A DNA stretch of 35,724 nt from the NCBI GenBank assembly GCA_030838445.1, contig JAUZFQ010000221.1, forward strand, positions 1 through 35,724. The letters are read 5' to 3'. This stretch comes from Pyrinomonadaceae bacterium (GTDB taxonomy: Bacteria; Acidobacteriota; Blastocatellia; Pyrinomonadales; Pyrinomonadaceae). This document shows, piece by piece, positions 16,846-24,460 of this stretch. Below the pieces are notes generated by a model, which was not told the origin of the DNA, searched no databases, and worked only from the letters and a program-made list of their open reading frames with translations. The position numbers and the translations under genes were made by a program. Every line of letters begins with the position of its first letter. Position 1 is the stretch's first letter.

Positions 16846-17409
16846 TTACTGCTCGACGCTCGTCGCCTCGTTCGTCAGTTCGCGGCTCTCGCGTTCGGGG
16901 TTCAACAAAAGTTTCGCAAACTCTTCCGGGTTGAGGTTGACTTGCAGCACGGTCGCGTCGCGCTGCCCGATAATGACGATGAGGACTTTGAACTTGTCGC
17001 CGTCCGCCTTCGTGTAGGTGTAGGTCTGGCCTTCCTCTTCCAAGCGCACGGCGACGAGCGGATGCCATTCGGGTTCGAGCGTCTGGCGGAAGCGCGCGCG
17101 GATGTCGCCCGCCGCGCTGTCGCGCCCCGAAAAATCCTGATCCTCGAAGATCGCCAGTTTGAAAGTGCCGAAGCGGAGCACGCGCCGCGCGTCTTTCGAG
17201 ACGACCTTCGCCGTCTTCACGCCGAGGTTGGCGACGAACGGGATGCCGCGATGCTTGACCTTGTAATGCGTCTCTATCAGTTTGACGACCGCGCTGTACT
17301 CCGCGCCCTTCTCCGTCGTCGCCGTCGTAGCGGCGGCGACGACGGGCGCAGGCGATGCGATGATCAAGGCGACGAGCAGCAGCAGTAGCGGGATGTGTGT
17401 CCGGCGCAT
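16846..17409 (-). CDS. Exported DUF4252-like protein (divergent)
   Basis: A 187-aa protein with a signal peptide (about residues 1-26). By eye it aligns with the C-terminal half of the adjacent DUF4252 protein: PEWHPLVAVR matches PGWARLVNI, then TYTKADGDKFKVLIVIIG matches VYMMTATGRIDGIAILAL, and LQVNLNPEEFAKLL matches VNIVGTIDLEKLSQL. I infer a diverged paralogue, but the sequence identity is low. GGGGAGG for this gene lies directly after the stop of the DUF4252 gene (15-base gap), so the two are probably translated from one mRNA. Function unknown. Confidence 0.82.
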   Translation of the reverse strand: MRRTHIPLLLLLVALIIASPAPVVAAATTATTEKGAEYSAVVKLIETHYKVKHRGIPFVANLGVKTAKVVSKDARRVLRFGTFKLAIFEDQDFSGRDSAAGDIRARFRQTLEPEWHPLVAVRLEEEGQTYTYTKADGDKFKVLIVIIGQRDATVLQVNLNPEEFAKLLLNPERESRELTNEATSVEQ

Positions 17410-17423
17410 CGTGTGTTCCTCCC

Positions 17424-18050
17424 CTACTGTTTCCTGGGCGCGGGCTTGTTGTCTTTGTCGTCGTCGCCGCCGTTGCCGATGCCGAGTTCGGGGATGCCGA
17501 ACTGGCCTTCGAGTTGGCTCAGCTTTTCGAGGTCAATCGTGCCGACGATGTTGACGAGCGTGAGCCGCTTCGGTTCGAGCGCGAGGATGGCGATGCCGTC
17601 AATGCGCCCGGTGGCGGTCATCATGTAGACCTCGACGTGCATGTTCTCGCCCGCCTTCTTCTTAATGATGTTGACGAGCCGCGCCCAACCGGGCGAGCGC
17701 AACTGCGCGCGCACACCGTTCAAGTTTGACTCGCTGTATTCGCCCTCGTTGGTGAAGCCGTAGCTGCGCACGTAGACGCCCCGCAGGCCGCCGACGATCT
17801 TGCCGATGTCTATCTTCTCGCCGGTGTCGGTCGTCGTGATGATCTTCTTCGGGATGATGCGCAGCAAGTTTTCGTCGAGGTTCACGTCAATGAGTTCGCT
17901 CGACTTCTGCGCGAGCGACGCCTCGTTGTCGAGTTGTAACCGCGCCGCGCCCTGCGGCTGTTGCTGCGCGCGCCCGGCGGTCGCCGACGCCGCGACGAGC
18001 GCGACGGCGAGGCATAAAAGTTTCGTCCATGAATTAAGTTTCGTTCTCAT
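17424..18050 (-). CDS. DUF4252 domain exported protein
   Basis: A 208-aa exported protein; signal peptide about residues 1-28 (ATAGRAQ). The DUF4252 core is visible as GLRGVYVRSYGFTNEGEY, PGWARLVNI, VEVYMM and GIAILALEPKRLTLVNIVGT, then FGIPELGIG. The C-terminal tail is acidic then basic (GGDDDKDNKPAPRKQ). In Bacteroidota, DUF4252 genes commonly sit beside ECF sigma factors and their regulators, and the same layout is seen here. Role unknown; an envelope protein under control of the neighbouring sigma factor is the simplest reading. GGAG precedes the ATG. Confidence 0.9.
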   Translation of the reverse strand: MRTKLNSWTKLLCLAVALVAASATAGRAQQQPQGAARLQLDNEASLAQKSSELIDVNLDENLLRIIPKKIITTTDTGEKIDIGKIVGGLRGVYVRSYGFTNEGEYSESNLNGVRAQLRSPGWARLVNIIKKKAGENMHVEVYMMTATGRIDGIAILALEPKRLTLVNIVGTIDLEKLSQLEGQFGIPELGIGNGGDDDKDNKPAPRKQ

Positions 18051-18135
18051 AATTACTCCGTTTCGTCTGCACTCTAATCCGCTTCGCGGCGGTGGACTGT
18101 AATTCGTTTCGCGTGGTGCGCTCTTTCCCGGCGCG

Positions 18136-18810
18136 CTACTTTCCGGAGCGACCGATCTCCAGCATCTCGCGTTGCGCGTAGTTGAGCTTCGCGCTCGCCA
18201 GCCGGAGAGCCAGCATCAACTGCTCGGTCGCCTCCCGCTGCTGCGGCGTCATCGGCCGCTCGACCTGCCAGCGCATCGTGCCGTTCGCGGCCACTTCCTC
18301 AAGCGGCGCGTTCATTCTCCGATCCACGCGCGGGGTTAACTTCTGTCGCCGCGCGACCAACTGACGCGGCGACGGGCGATGTGTCTTCGCCGCTGCTGCG
18401 ACGACGATTGCTTTATTCTCTCGCGGCTTCGGCGCGACCGCGTTGTCAACTGAAACACTCTTGGGAGTCGCGGCGTTCGGGGCGATAGCTGCTGTCGCCG
18501 CCTCCGTCCGTTTACTCTCGCTTGTCGTGCCGCCCTGTTCCACCTTCGCCAGTTCCTTTGTCGGCGACTCACCATCGCGGGTGATCAACCACGCTCCCGC
18601 AAGCAACGTCAGAAGAAGCGAGGCGGCGAGGGCGAAGCGCGGGCGTGAAAAGATCGACATCGGCGTCGAGCGCGTCGTCGCGGTCTGCGGCATGGCGTCC
18701 GCCGGGATGTCCAGCGGTCGCGGCTGGTACTTGAGCGCGCCGAGCAAGTTTTCGAGTTGCGCTACGTCATCTTCGGGTTCGCCGGTTTTGTCCCACAGGT
18801 AATCGCTCAT
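18136..18810 (-). CDS. Putative anti-sigma factor, single-pass, without zinc motif
   Basis: A 224-aa protein: a cytosolic N-terminal part of about 55 residues (MSDYLWDKTGEPEDDVAQLE), one membrane helix (about 58-77, LAASLLLTLLAGAWLI), and a basic Ala-rich extracytoplasmic part. Its ATG lies three bases after the sigma-factor stop, with GAGGGAG inside the sigma gene, so translational coupling is likely. Position and topology fit an anti-sigma factor, but there is no HxxxCxxC zinc motif. The C-terminal PMTPQQREATEQLMLALRLASA helix could be a sensor. Inferred from context; sequence alone would only say membrane protein. Confidence 0.78.
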   Translation of the reverse strand: MSDYLWDKTGEPEDDVAQLENLLGALKYQPRPLDIPADAMPQTATTRSTPMSIFSRPRFALAASLLLTLLAGAWLITRDGESPTKELAKVEQGGTTSESKRTEAATAAIAPNAATPKSVSVDNAVAPKPRENKAIVVAAAAKTHRPSPRQLVARRQKLTPRVDRRMNAPLEEVAANGTMRWQVERPMTPQQREATEQLMLALRLASAKLNYAQREMLEIGRSGK

Positions 18811-18813
18811 GGC

Positions 18814-19371
18814 TTAATGCTCCCTCTCGATCTTCGTCCCGCCCAAACGCTCGCGCAGCAGTTTCATTCCGCGATGGATGTTGACCCGGACGGAGGCGGG
18901 CGCGAGTCCCGTGCGCTCCGCGATCTCCGGCCCCGTCATGCCTTCGACGAAACGCAGGATCAAAGGTTCGCGGTAGGCTTCCGGCAGTTGCCGGATCAAA
19001 TTCAACACTTCGGTCGCCTCGGCTTCGGGCGCGGTCACGTTGGCCGTGGCGATGTCGTCGGTCAACTCGGCCGTGTCGCGCGAGCGGCGGTGAAAGTCCA
19101 TCGCGCGGTTGCGCGTGATCATGGCGAGCCACGGGCCGAAGAGGTTGGCGTCGCGCAAAGACTCGATCTTTCTGAGCGCGACCAGAAACACGTCCTGCAC
19201 CAGATCGTCCACTTCGCCGTAAGGCACGCGCGCCAAAAGTATCCCGTGCACCATGCGCGAGTAGGCGTCGTAGAGCCGCCCGAAGGCGTCGCGGTCGCCC
19301 GCCCGCACCGCCGCCACGAGGGCGGCGTCGGCGGAAATCTCTACCTGCGGAGAGGAGGCCGTCGCGGACAT
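18814..19371 (-). CDS. ECF-type RNA polymerase sigma factor (sigma-70 family)
   Basis: A 185-aa sigma factor with only regions 2 and 4. Region 2 runs from ALVAAVRAGDRDAFGRLYDAYSR through VDDLVQDVFLVALRK to AMITRNRAMDFHRR. Region 4 is LIRQLPEAYREPLILRFVEGMT followed by the helix-turn-helix GPEIAERTGLAPASVRVNIHRGMKLLRERL. The frame is open to 19428; I prefer ATG 19371, which has CGGAACG upstream and gives the usual short N terminus. It is the first gene of a five-gene run (anti-sigma-like, DUF4252, DUF4252-like, VWA) and probably controls that operon, though I cannot identify its promoter sequence. Confidence 0.93.
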   Translation of the reverse strand: MSATASSPQVEISADAALVAAVRAGDRDAFGRLYDAYSRMVHGILLARVPYGEVDDLVQDVFLVALRKIESLRDANLFGPWLAMITRNRAMDFHRRSRDTAELTDDIATANVTAPEAEATEVLNLIRQLPEAYREPLILRFVEGMTGPEIAERTGLAPASVRVNIHRGMKLLRERLGGTKIEREH

Positions 19372-19530
19372 ATTCGTTCCGATTGCGTGGAGCATGCCGC
19401 CTGCTGCTGTCGCCTCTACTTCATACATTCAACCACAACCTCACTCGACGCTTTCGACTCGCTCACACCGGAGCGTTTGCGCGTTCGGTTGGTAAGACGC
19501 GACAGGGGCGGGAATCGTTAACACATGACT

Positions 19531-19589
19531 TGCGGCAGCGATTTTAATTGCGGCAGATGCTTTAACTGCGGCGATTGTTAACTGCGGTG
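19531..19589. repeat. Degenerate short tandem repeat
   Basis: About three and a half copies of a 16-18-base unit, TGCGGCAGCGATTTTAAT-like, each ending with TTAAC/TTAAT then TGCGG. It lies between the sigma-factor start and the cysteine-cluster gene stop. Too short and degenerate for CRISPR. Confidence 0.65.
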
Positions 19590-19597
19590 AGGGCGCG

Positions 19598-20269
19598 TCA
19601 GCGCGCGGCGATGACGGGCAGGCTGCGACTTCGGGCGCGGGCGTGGTGCGCGGAGTTGTTCTGAGTCGCCGGGCGTCGTCTCTCGCCCCACGCGCGGGCG
19701 AGGCGCGCGAGTTCCGCGCCGTCCGCTTCGGGGTCAACGAGCGTCAGCCAGAGCGGCGTCGGCAGCCACGCCCACGCCGCGCCGTAAGTCTGCTCGTTCA
19801 ACAACTCTACGCGCCGCTCCGTCCGCCACTGCAAGGCGACGGGCGGCATCTCCTCCCAGTTGTCGTAGCACGCGTGCTGGACGCACGGCGCGGGCTTGGC
19901 GCGCGCGTGGACGAGGCAGCCCGTGCCGGGGGCAAACAGCGGGCATGAGTAAGTCTGCGCGTAGGTGTCGCCCGCGGTCGTCGTGCGCAGGCCATAGCGT
20001 TCGACCGCGAGGCGTGCGCGCGTGTAGACGGCGCGGCGCGCGTCGTCGTCGAGACGCGGCGTGCGCTGGAGCGTCTCGCGGATGGCGACGGCTTCGAGGC
20101 GCGTGATGTGGACGTTGACGAAGTGCGCGTCGGTGCAGCAGACGCCGGGCGTCGGGCAGACGCGGCAGTCGCGCGCCGCCGGTTCGTAGTTGACCTTGAT
20201 GTGACTTTGGAAGGCGGCCTTCCCCCGCTGCAAACGCGCGAGCGCGGACGCCTCGGAGAGTTTCTTCAT
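19598..20269 (-). CDS. YkgJ-like cysteine cluster protein
   Basis: A 223-aa cytosolic protein with eight cysteines arranged as in YkgJ/DUF families: CRVCPTPGVCC near residue 35, a second pair around YSCPLFAPGTGCLVHARAKP, and APCVQHACYDNWEE. This pattern usually binds a zinc or iron-sulfur cluster; the function of the family is not established. The C terminus is Arg/Ala-rich. The ATG at 20269 is preceded in frame by a GTG at 20278; neither has a clear ribosome-binding site, and the gene starts 17 bases after tlyA, so coupling with tlyA is likely. Confidence 0.85.
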   Translation of the reverse strand: MKKLSEASALARLQRGKAAFQSHIKVNYEPAARDCRVCPTPGVCCTDAHFVNVHITRLEAVAIRETLQRTPRLDDDARRAVYTRARLAVERYGLRTTTAGDTYAQTYSCPLFAPGTGCLVHARAKPAPCVQHACYDNWEEMPPVALQWRTERRVELLNEQTYGAAWAWLPTPLWLTLVDPEADGAELARLARAWGERRRPATQNNSAHHARARSRSLPVIAAR

Positions 20270-20286
20270 CGCAAGCACAAATTCAT

Positions 20287-21045
20287 TCAGTCGTCCGCCG
20301 CCCGCGCGCGTTCGTAGCAGGCGAGAAATTCGCGGTTGCCGTCCGCGCCCGTGATGGGCGAATCAATCAGGCCGCGCCGCGCGAGTCCCAAGTCTAACGC
20401 CGCCCGGTTGACTTCTTCAACGACGCGCGTGTGCTGCGCCGCGTCCGAGACGATGCCGCCCTTGCCCACCTCGCCGCGCCCCACCTCGAACTGCGGCTTG
20501 ACGAGCAACACGATCAGCCCGCGCTCATTCAAGAGCGGCACGAGCGCGGGCAGCACTTTCGTCGCGGAGATGAACGACACGTCCATCACGACGAGATCGA
20601 AACGCGTCTCGAAATCTTCCGGCCGCAGGTAGCGCGCGTTGACGCCCTCGCGCACCTCGACACGGGCATCGTTGCGGATGCGCCAGTCGAGTTGGTTGTG
20701 TCCCACGTCCACGGCGACGACGCGACGCGCCCCGTGCTGCAACAGGCAGTCGGTGAACCCGCCCGTCGAAGCCCCTACGTCGAGGCAGACGGAATCGCGC
20801 GGGTCGAGATCGAACGCCGTGAGCGCGGCCTCCATTTTCAACCCGCCGCGCCCGACGTAACGCGCCGCCGGGTCGTCCGAGCCGCGCACGCGAATCGACG
20901 CGTCCGGCGCAAAACTTTCGCTCGACTTCTCCACGCGCTGTTCGCCGACGAGGACGAGACCGGCCATCACGAGAGCCTGCGCGCGTGCGCGCGACGGCGC
21001 GAGGCCGCGCTCGACCAGCAACTTGTCTATCCGCTCACGTTTCAT
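20287..21045 (-). CDS. tlyA: TlyA family rRNA (cytidine-2'-O)-methyltransferase
   Basis: Adds 2'-O-methyl groups to 16S/23S rRNA cytidines using S-adenosylmethionine. The N-terminal S4 RNA-binding domain (RIDKLLVERGLAPSRARAQALVMAGLV) is followed by the short linker RYVGRGGLK and a Rossmann FtsJ-like domain with CLDVGASTGGFTDCLLQHGA as the SAM motif, VAVDVGHNQLDWRI, and VMDVSFISATKVLPAL. Catalytic Lys/Asp positions of the family (K in RGGLK, D in VMDVSF) are in place. At 252 aa it has the usual length. It is followed by the cysteine-cluster gene. Confidence 0.95.
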   Translation of the reverse strand: MKRERIDKLLVERGLAPSRARAQALVMAGLVLVGEQRVEKSSESFAPDASIRVRGSDDPAARYVGRGGLKMEAALTAFDLDPRDSVCLDVGASTGGFTDCLLQHGARRVVAVDVGHNQLDWRIRNDARVEVREGVNARYLRPEDFETRFDLVVMDVSFISATKVLPALVPLLNERGLIVLLVKPQFEVGRGEVGKGGIVSDAAQHTRVVEEVNRAALDLGLARRGLIDSPITGADGNREFLACYERARAADD

Positions 21046-21112
21046 CCCACCGCTACTTTAACGCGAAAACCTCCGCCCGCCCACGCCCCCTGACGGCTGG
21101 CGGGACGGACAC

Positions 21113-21147
21113 GAAAAACGGCCGGACGCGTTTAATCGTCCGGCCGT
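21113..21147 (-). terminator. Terminator of the 21943-21176 gene
   Basis: Perfect 11-bp stem (21118-21128 with 21137-21147), 8-base loop, and a run of T on the minus strand immediately after it. Ends transcription ahead of tlyA. Confidence 0.88.
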
Positions 21148-21175
21148 ATCTCTCATCGAAAGTTGAATCGAAAAC

Positions 21176-21943
21176 TTAACTGGGCGGTGCGCCCTCGAAG
21201 ATGTCTTTGATGCGGTCAATGTTGCGACGCTGCCCGCGCCGCTCCTCGCGTCGCTGGCGGCGGCGCTCGCGCCTGCGGTCTATGAAGTCTTCGTCGTCTT
21301 CGGCGCGGCGGTCGTTGCGCTGCACCTCCACCTGTCTCGCCTCGACCTGACGCGATGAGATGGTTTCGACGAGACGCGGCCTCGGCTCGGCGGCGCGCGG
21401 GGCGGGCTTCGGCTCTTCCTTCGGCTCTTCCTTCGGGCGCGCGGCCGGCGTGGTGGCGGAGGCCGTCTCTACCGTCGCCTTCGGGCGCGACGGCGCGGCG
21501 TCGCTGATTGCGCCGCCCTCTTTCGCCGGGTCGAACTCTTCAAACACCACCGGAGACTGCGACTGCGCCTGCTCGCCCGTCTCCGCCACGCCTTCGGGCG
21601 CGGCTTCGGACGACTGCGCGGCGTCGGCGCTCTCGGGCGTCCGGCCGTCAACTTCCGACGCGACGACCTGCGCCTCCTGCTGCTGCCGCTGCTGGTAGAG
21701 GCGGAAGGCGAAGAGGCTCACCACACCGCCCGCCAGAGCCGAAATCAGTACCAGCGCGATAGGCCACTGGCGGCGGCGACCGCTACCGCGCGCCGCGGGG
21801 CGACCCGCGAGCGGCACGACGGGGCGAGCCACCTGCGCCTCAACCTCGTCGAAGCGCGGCGTCACGAGTGTCCGGTCGGGTTCGTTGACGAGGTTCTCGT
21901 CGCGTCCCGGCGTCGGCTCAAAAAATTTTTGCGACTCTTCCAT
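21176..21943 (-). CDS. Hypothetical single-pass membrane protein with Arg-rich C terminus
   Basis: 255 aa, no recognised domain. A cytosolic N-terminal part (about 60 residues, with GRDENLVNEPDRTLVTPRFDE) leads to one membrane helix (about 63-81, WPIALVLISALAGGVVSLFAF), then a low-complexity Glu/Ala/Pro region and a strongly basic tail (RRRERRRQRREERRGQRR). GGGAG precedes the ATG and a strong terminator follows. The architecture recalls membrane-anchored SPOR or Tol-like proteins, but no such domain is present. Unknown function. Confidence 0.8.
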   Translation of the reverse strand: MEESQKFFEPTPGRDENLVNEPDRTLVTPRFDEVEAQVARPVVPLAGRPAARGSGRRRQWPIALVLISALAGGVVSLFAFRLYQQRQQQEAQVVASEVDGRTPESADAAQSSEAAPEGVAETGEQAQSQSPVVFEEFDPAKEGGAISDAAPSRPKATVETASATTPAARPKEEPKEEPKPAPRAAEPRPRLVETISSRQVEARQVEVQRNDRRAEDDEDFIDRRRERRRQRREERRGQRRNIDRIKDIFEGAPPS

Positions 21944-22353
21944 TTACTCTCCCGAACTTTCTGCGTCCTACAAACCTACTCAAACAAACCCGGCTGCCAG
22001 ACCTAATTGCAAATTACAGGCCAGCCACGACCGAGGTCGCGCCAGCCCGGAGGCGAAAGGACGCATGCGCGCGTCAACTCTTTTGATGCCCCGGTTTACG
22101 TCGCTGCTGTCCTAAATAAATTGCAAATTCGTTGCACGTGCACGCCGCGGCCGCGCGTCCGAGTTGGGATAGCAGCCCCGCGTATCGTGTTCGGAATCGC
22201 GTCTCCCGGCACGAAAAACGCGCCGCCCCCGTCCACCGGAAGCGACGCGCGCCCGAACGCCCGCACAGCCAAATCAAACCATACCGCCGCGAGTTTATTT
22301 CGCCTTCTACGCCCTTTCTTTCTCCTTCGCTTTCGCTGCTTTTCGCCCGGCGT
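21944..22353. other. Intergenic region, no gene seen
   Basis: 410 bases between two minus-strand genes. It is AT-richer around 22000-22140 and includes TTGCAAATT-like words and the palindrome TGCACGTGCA (about 22134-22143). It probably holds the promoter of the 21943 gene, but no hexamer pair is convincing and no terminator for the SAF gene is clear. Confidence 0.4.
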
Positions 22354-23118
22354 TTATTTGTGAATGCTGACGTTTGACTTGCGCGTCAAGATCCACTTTG
22401 AGCCGCTCTCGGTCGCCGCGACGAAATTTCCTATTTCCGCCTGGTCGAGCGCGAGGACGAGCACGGCCGACGGCGACGGAGGCGGAGTAGTTTTCTTCTC
22501 GGCAGGCGCGGCCGCCTCAGTCGTAGCTGTGGCCTCGCCCGGCTTTTCATTCTTAGGAGCCGCGGCGGCCGTCGAGGCGGCGGCGGCAGGAGGCGACGGC
22601 GCGTCCGGCACTTTTCCCGCAGGCACGCTGACCACGACGAGATTTTTGACGTACTCCGGTTTGATCTGCGCCGGGTCGGTTCCCAACTGCCCCCCGCTCT
22701 TCGTGCCGGGGAACCAGACGAGTTCCACCACGTCGCCGACTTTGAGTGTGCCGCCGAGCGTCGTGCTCGTGTTGGCCGGAAGCCCGACCTGAATGGCGTT
22801 ATCCAGAATCGTCTTCCATTCGGGCTTCACCAACATATCAACCGTCAGCGCCTCCCCTTCCTTCACCTCGCCCGCCAGTAAGTTGTTCACAAAATCTTCG
22901 GGTTTCTCCCCGGCGGGCGCGGCCTGTCCTTTTGGCAGAGTTCTGACGTCCACGTCGGCCGGGGTCAAAAGGTGAAAGGCGGGCAGGTCGTGCGTCGCCC
23001 GGACGGGCGGGCGTTGCGCGTTTGCGGTTAAGTCGGCTTGACGAGGGAGGACAAGCAAGAGAAGACATAGCAGGACGACCGAAAGTCCTATTATCAAACC
23101 AACGATCACGAGAGTCAT
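22354..23118 (-). CDS. SAF-domain membrane protein, CpaB/RcpC-like
   Basis: 254 aa with an N-terminal membrane helix (about 2-24, LVIVGLIIGLSVVLLCLLLLV) and an extracytoplasmic SAF domain: the stretch ATHDLPAFHLLTPADVDV, LLAGEVKEGEALTVDML and NAIQVGLPANTSTTLGGTLKVGDVVELV has the same order as CpaB of Flp pilus systems. A Pro/Ala/Lys-rich low-complexity insert separates it from a final strand (VLVLALDQAEIGNFVAAT). I prefer ATG 23118, which has GAGGG eight bases upstream, over the in-frame ATG 23142. No pilus genes lie nearby, so a Flp role is not supported by context. It probably shares a transcript with the next gene upstream (23170). Confidence 0.82.
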   Translation of the reverse strand: MTLVIVGLIIGLSVVLLCLLLLVLPRQADLTANAQRPPVRATHDLPAFHLLTPADVDVRTLPKGQAAPAGEKPEDFVNNLLAGEVKEGEALTVDMLVKPEWKTILDNAIQVGLPANTSTTLGGTLKVGDVVELVWFPGTKSGGQLGTDPAQIKPEYVKNLVVVSVPAGKVPDAPSPPAAAASTAAAAPKNEKPGEATATTEAAAPAEKKTTPPPSPSAVLVLALDQAEIGNFVAATESGSKWILTRKSNVSIHK

Positions 23119-23169
23119 GTGTTTACCCTCAATTTTAACCATAAGCTTTTCCGTCGTCCCGTCGCCGGC

Positions 23170-24171
23170 TCATTCTGCGCCGGTCGCGAGTTTTGCCAGT
23201 CTGGACAGGAGTTCACCGACCGGGCCGACCAACACCGGCCCGAGGAGCGCGAGGATGCGCGGCAAATGGCCGAGGAGCGATAGCGACAGCCCGTTTTTTT
23301 TCAGCCACTCGTCCTGCCTATCCGGCGACTCCGTTTCCGCCAACGTCTGGGCGCGGGCGTTGAGCACGAGCACGGTCGGCAGGTACATGGACGCCAGAAT
23401 CAAGGTGTAGGAGATGCCGAGCGAAGAGACGATGCCGGTGATGAGCGAAGAGGCTTCCTTACCGGCCGGGGTGTTGGCCGCCCAGAAACTCCCGCCCCAG
23501 CCGACCGCCGTGCCGAGCCGCAACACGCCGATGACGAGCGCCGCCGCTCCCGCGTAGAGCAACGCCCGCAGCAGTCGCTGGCGTCGCGTCAACTCCCGTT
23601 CGTCCTGCGTCTCTCCGGGGTTGCGCCAGATGATCGTGCAGGCCGCGACGGCCAGGGTGATCCCCACCGTCAGGCCGAGCGCGTCGAAGCCGCGGTTGTA
23701 AAAATTGATGCGCGGGATGACGCGTGCGGCCGTCCGCTCCAACATCAACTGCGCGGGCGACGACACGTCCGCCGCAGTCAAGATCGCCACGCAGAGACCT
23801 ATGTTGGCGGCGACGAGCAGGGTCACGATGATGAGCAGCCAACGATCCCGCACGCGGTGGCCGTCGAGCGCGCTGTAGATGATGAAACAACTCACCGTCA
23901 TGGCGGCCAAACTCACCACCAGATGCAAACCCCCGGCGAGCGTCCACGTCACGCGGTCAATGTAGCCCGCCGCGTTGGTCGCCACCTCCGGCCGGATCTC
24001 CCGAAAGAGCAGTTTGAAGCTCAGCAGACACTGGTAAGACCCGTCGCTTGGACATTGCAGAAACAGCCAGTAGAAGATGCCGAACGTGAGGAGGACTAAA
24101 AAGGTAGTGAACAGGGGCGCGAGATAGAGCGCGGGCGGCGGCGGCGGATTAACTGTGACGCGTTTAGACAT
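23170..24171 (-). CDS. Multi-pass membrane protein of unknown function
   Basis: 333 aa, with about six membrane helices (near residues 18-37, 76-100, 108-132, 165-185, 205-222 and 245-270) and a hydrophobic C-terminal stretch (GHLPRILALLGPVLVGPVGELL). An extracytoplasmic loop after helix 1 has two cysteines (CPSDGSYQC) that could form a disulfide. No family recognised. The SAF-domain gene follows after 51 bases. The start at 24171 has little Shine-Dalgarno support. Upstream lies the attC-like cassette, and it is not clear whether this gene belongs to it. Confidence 0.8.
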   Translation of the reverse strand: MSKRVTVNPPPPPALYLAPLFTTFLVLLTFGIFYWLFLQCPSDGSYQCLLSFKLLFREIRPEVATNAAGYIDRVTWTLAGGLHLVVSLAAMTVSCFIIYSALDGHRVRDRWLLIIVTLLVAANIGLCVAILTAADVSSPAQLMLERTAARVIPRINFYNRGFDALGLTVGITLAVAACTIIWRNPGETQDERELTRRQRLLRALLYAGAAALVIGVLRLGTAVGWGGSFWAANTPAGKEASSLITGIVSSLGISYTLILASMYLPTVLVLNARAQTLAETESPDRQDEWLKKNGLSLSLLGHLPRILALLGPVLVGPVGELLSRLAKLATGAE

Positions 24172-24247
24172 GAGCCGGGGCGGTTATGATGTGGGCGACG
24201 CGAGGGCATCCGCTCAGGGCGTGGATTGGAGTCCGCAGAGCGCAAGA

Positions 24248-24276
24248 TGTTTATGCCAGATCAGTTTGCCTGTCAA
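24248..24276 (-). promoter_or_regulatory. Possible promoter for the 24171 gene
   Basis: On the minus strand TTGACA (24276-24271) is followed after 17 bases by TAAACA (24253-24248), a perfect -35 with a poor -10. It lies between the attC-like site and the membrane protein gene, about 75 bases before its start. Confidence 0.35.
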
Positions 24277-24313
24277 TTAAAATTTGCCTCGTCAGGCTTC
24301 GATCAGCGGAGAC

Positions 24314-24422
24314 GCTCAACGCCGGAGTCGAGCCGCGGCTCGCGAAAAGCATTCGAGCCGACCGGAGAAAAGCACGATGAAACCCATGCTATCAGGCAGT
24401 CGGCTCGAATGACTTGTTGGGC
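24314..24422 (-). mobile_element. attC-like integron recombination site (109 bp), isolated
   Basis: Read on the minus strand it begins with GCCCAAC (R'' box, fits RYYYAAC) and ends with GTTGAGC (R' box, fits GTTRRRY); the two pair with one G-T. Next inside are seven bases on each side that do not pair (AAGTCAT and CTCCGGC), as in the unpaired central spacer, then an 8-bp perfect L box (TCGAGCCG with CGGCTCGA). A 13-bp inverted repeat (24350-24362 and 24399-24411) sits in the centre, as variable terminal structure. The 109-base length is within the range for attC sites. It starts 38 bases after the stop of the 51-aa ORF, in cassette orientation. No integrase gene and no second attC site are visible. 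Confidence 0.72.
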
Positions 24423-24460
24423 GGCAGTGAAAGTAGAAATGTTGCCTTGTGAAACCTTTG

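Noticed and set aside
19531-19589. CRISPR array
   Set aside because: Units of 16-18 bases are degenerate with no spacers; only a short tandem repeat.
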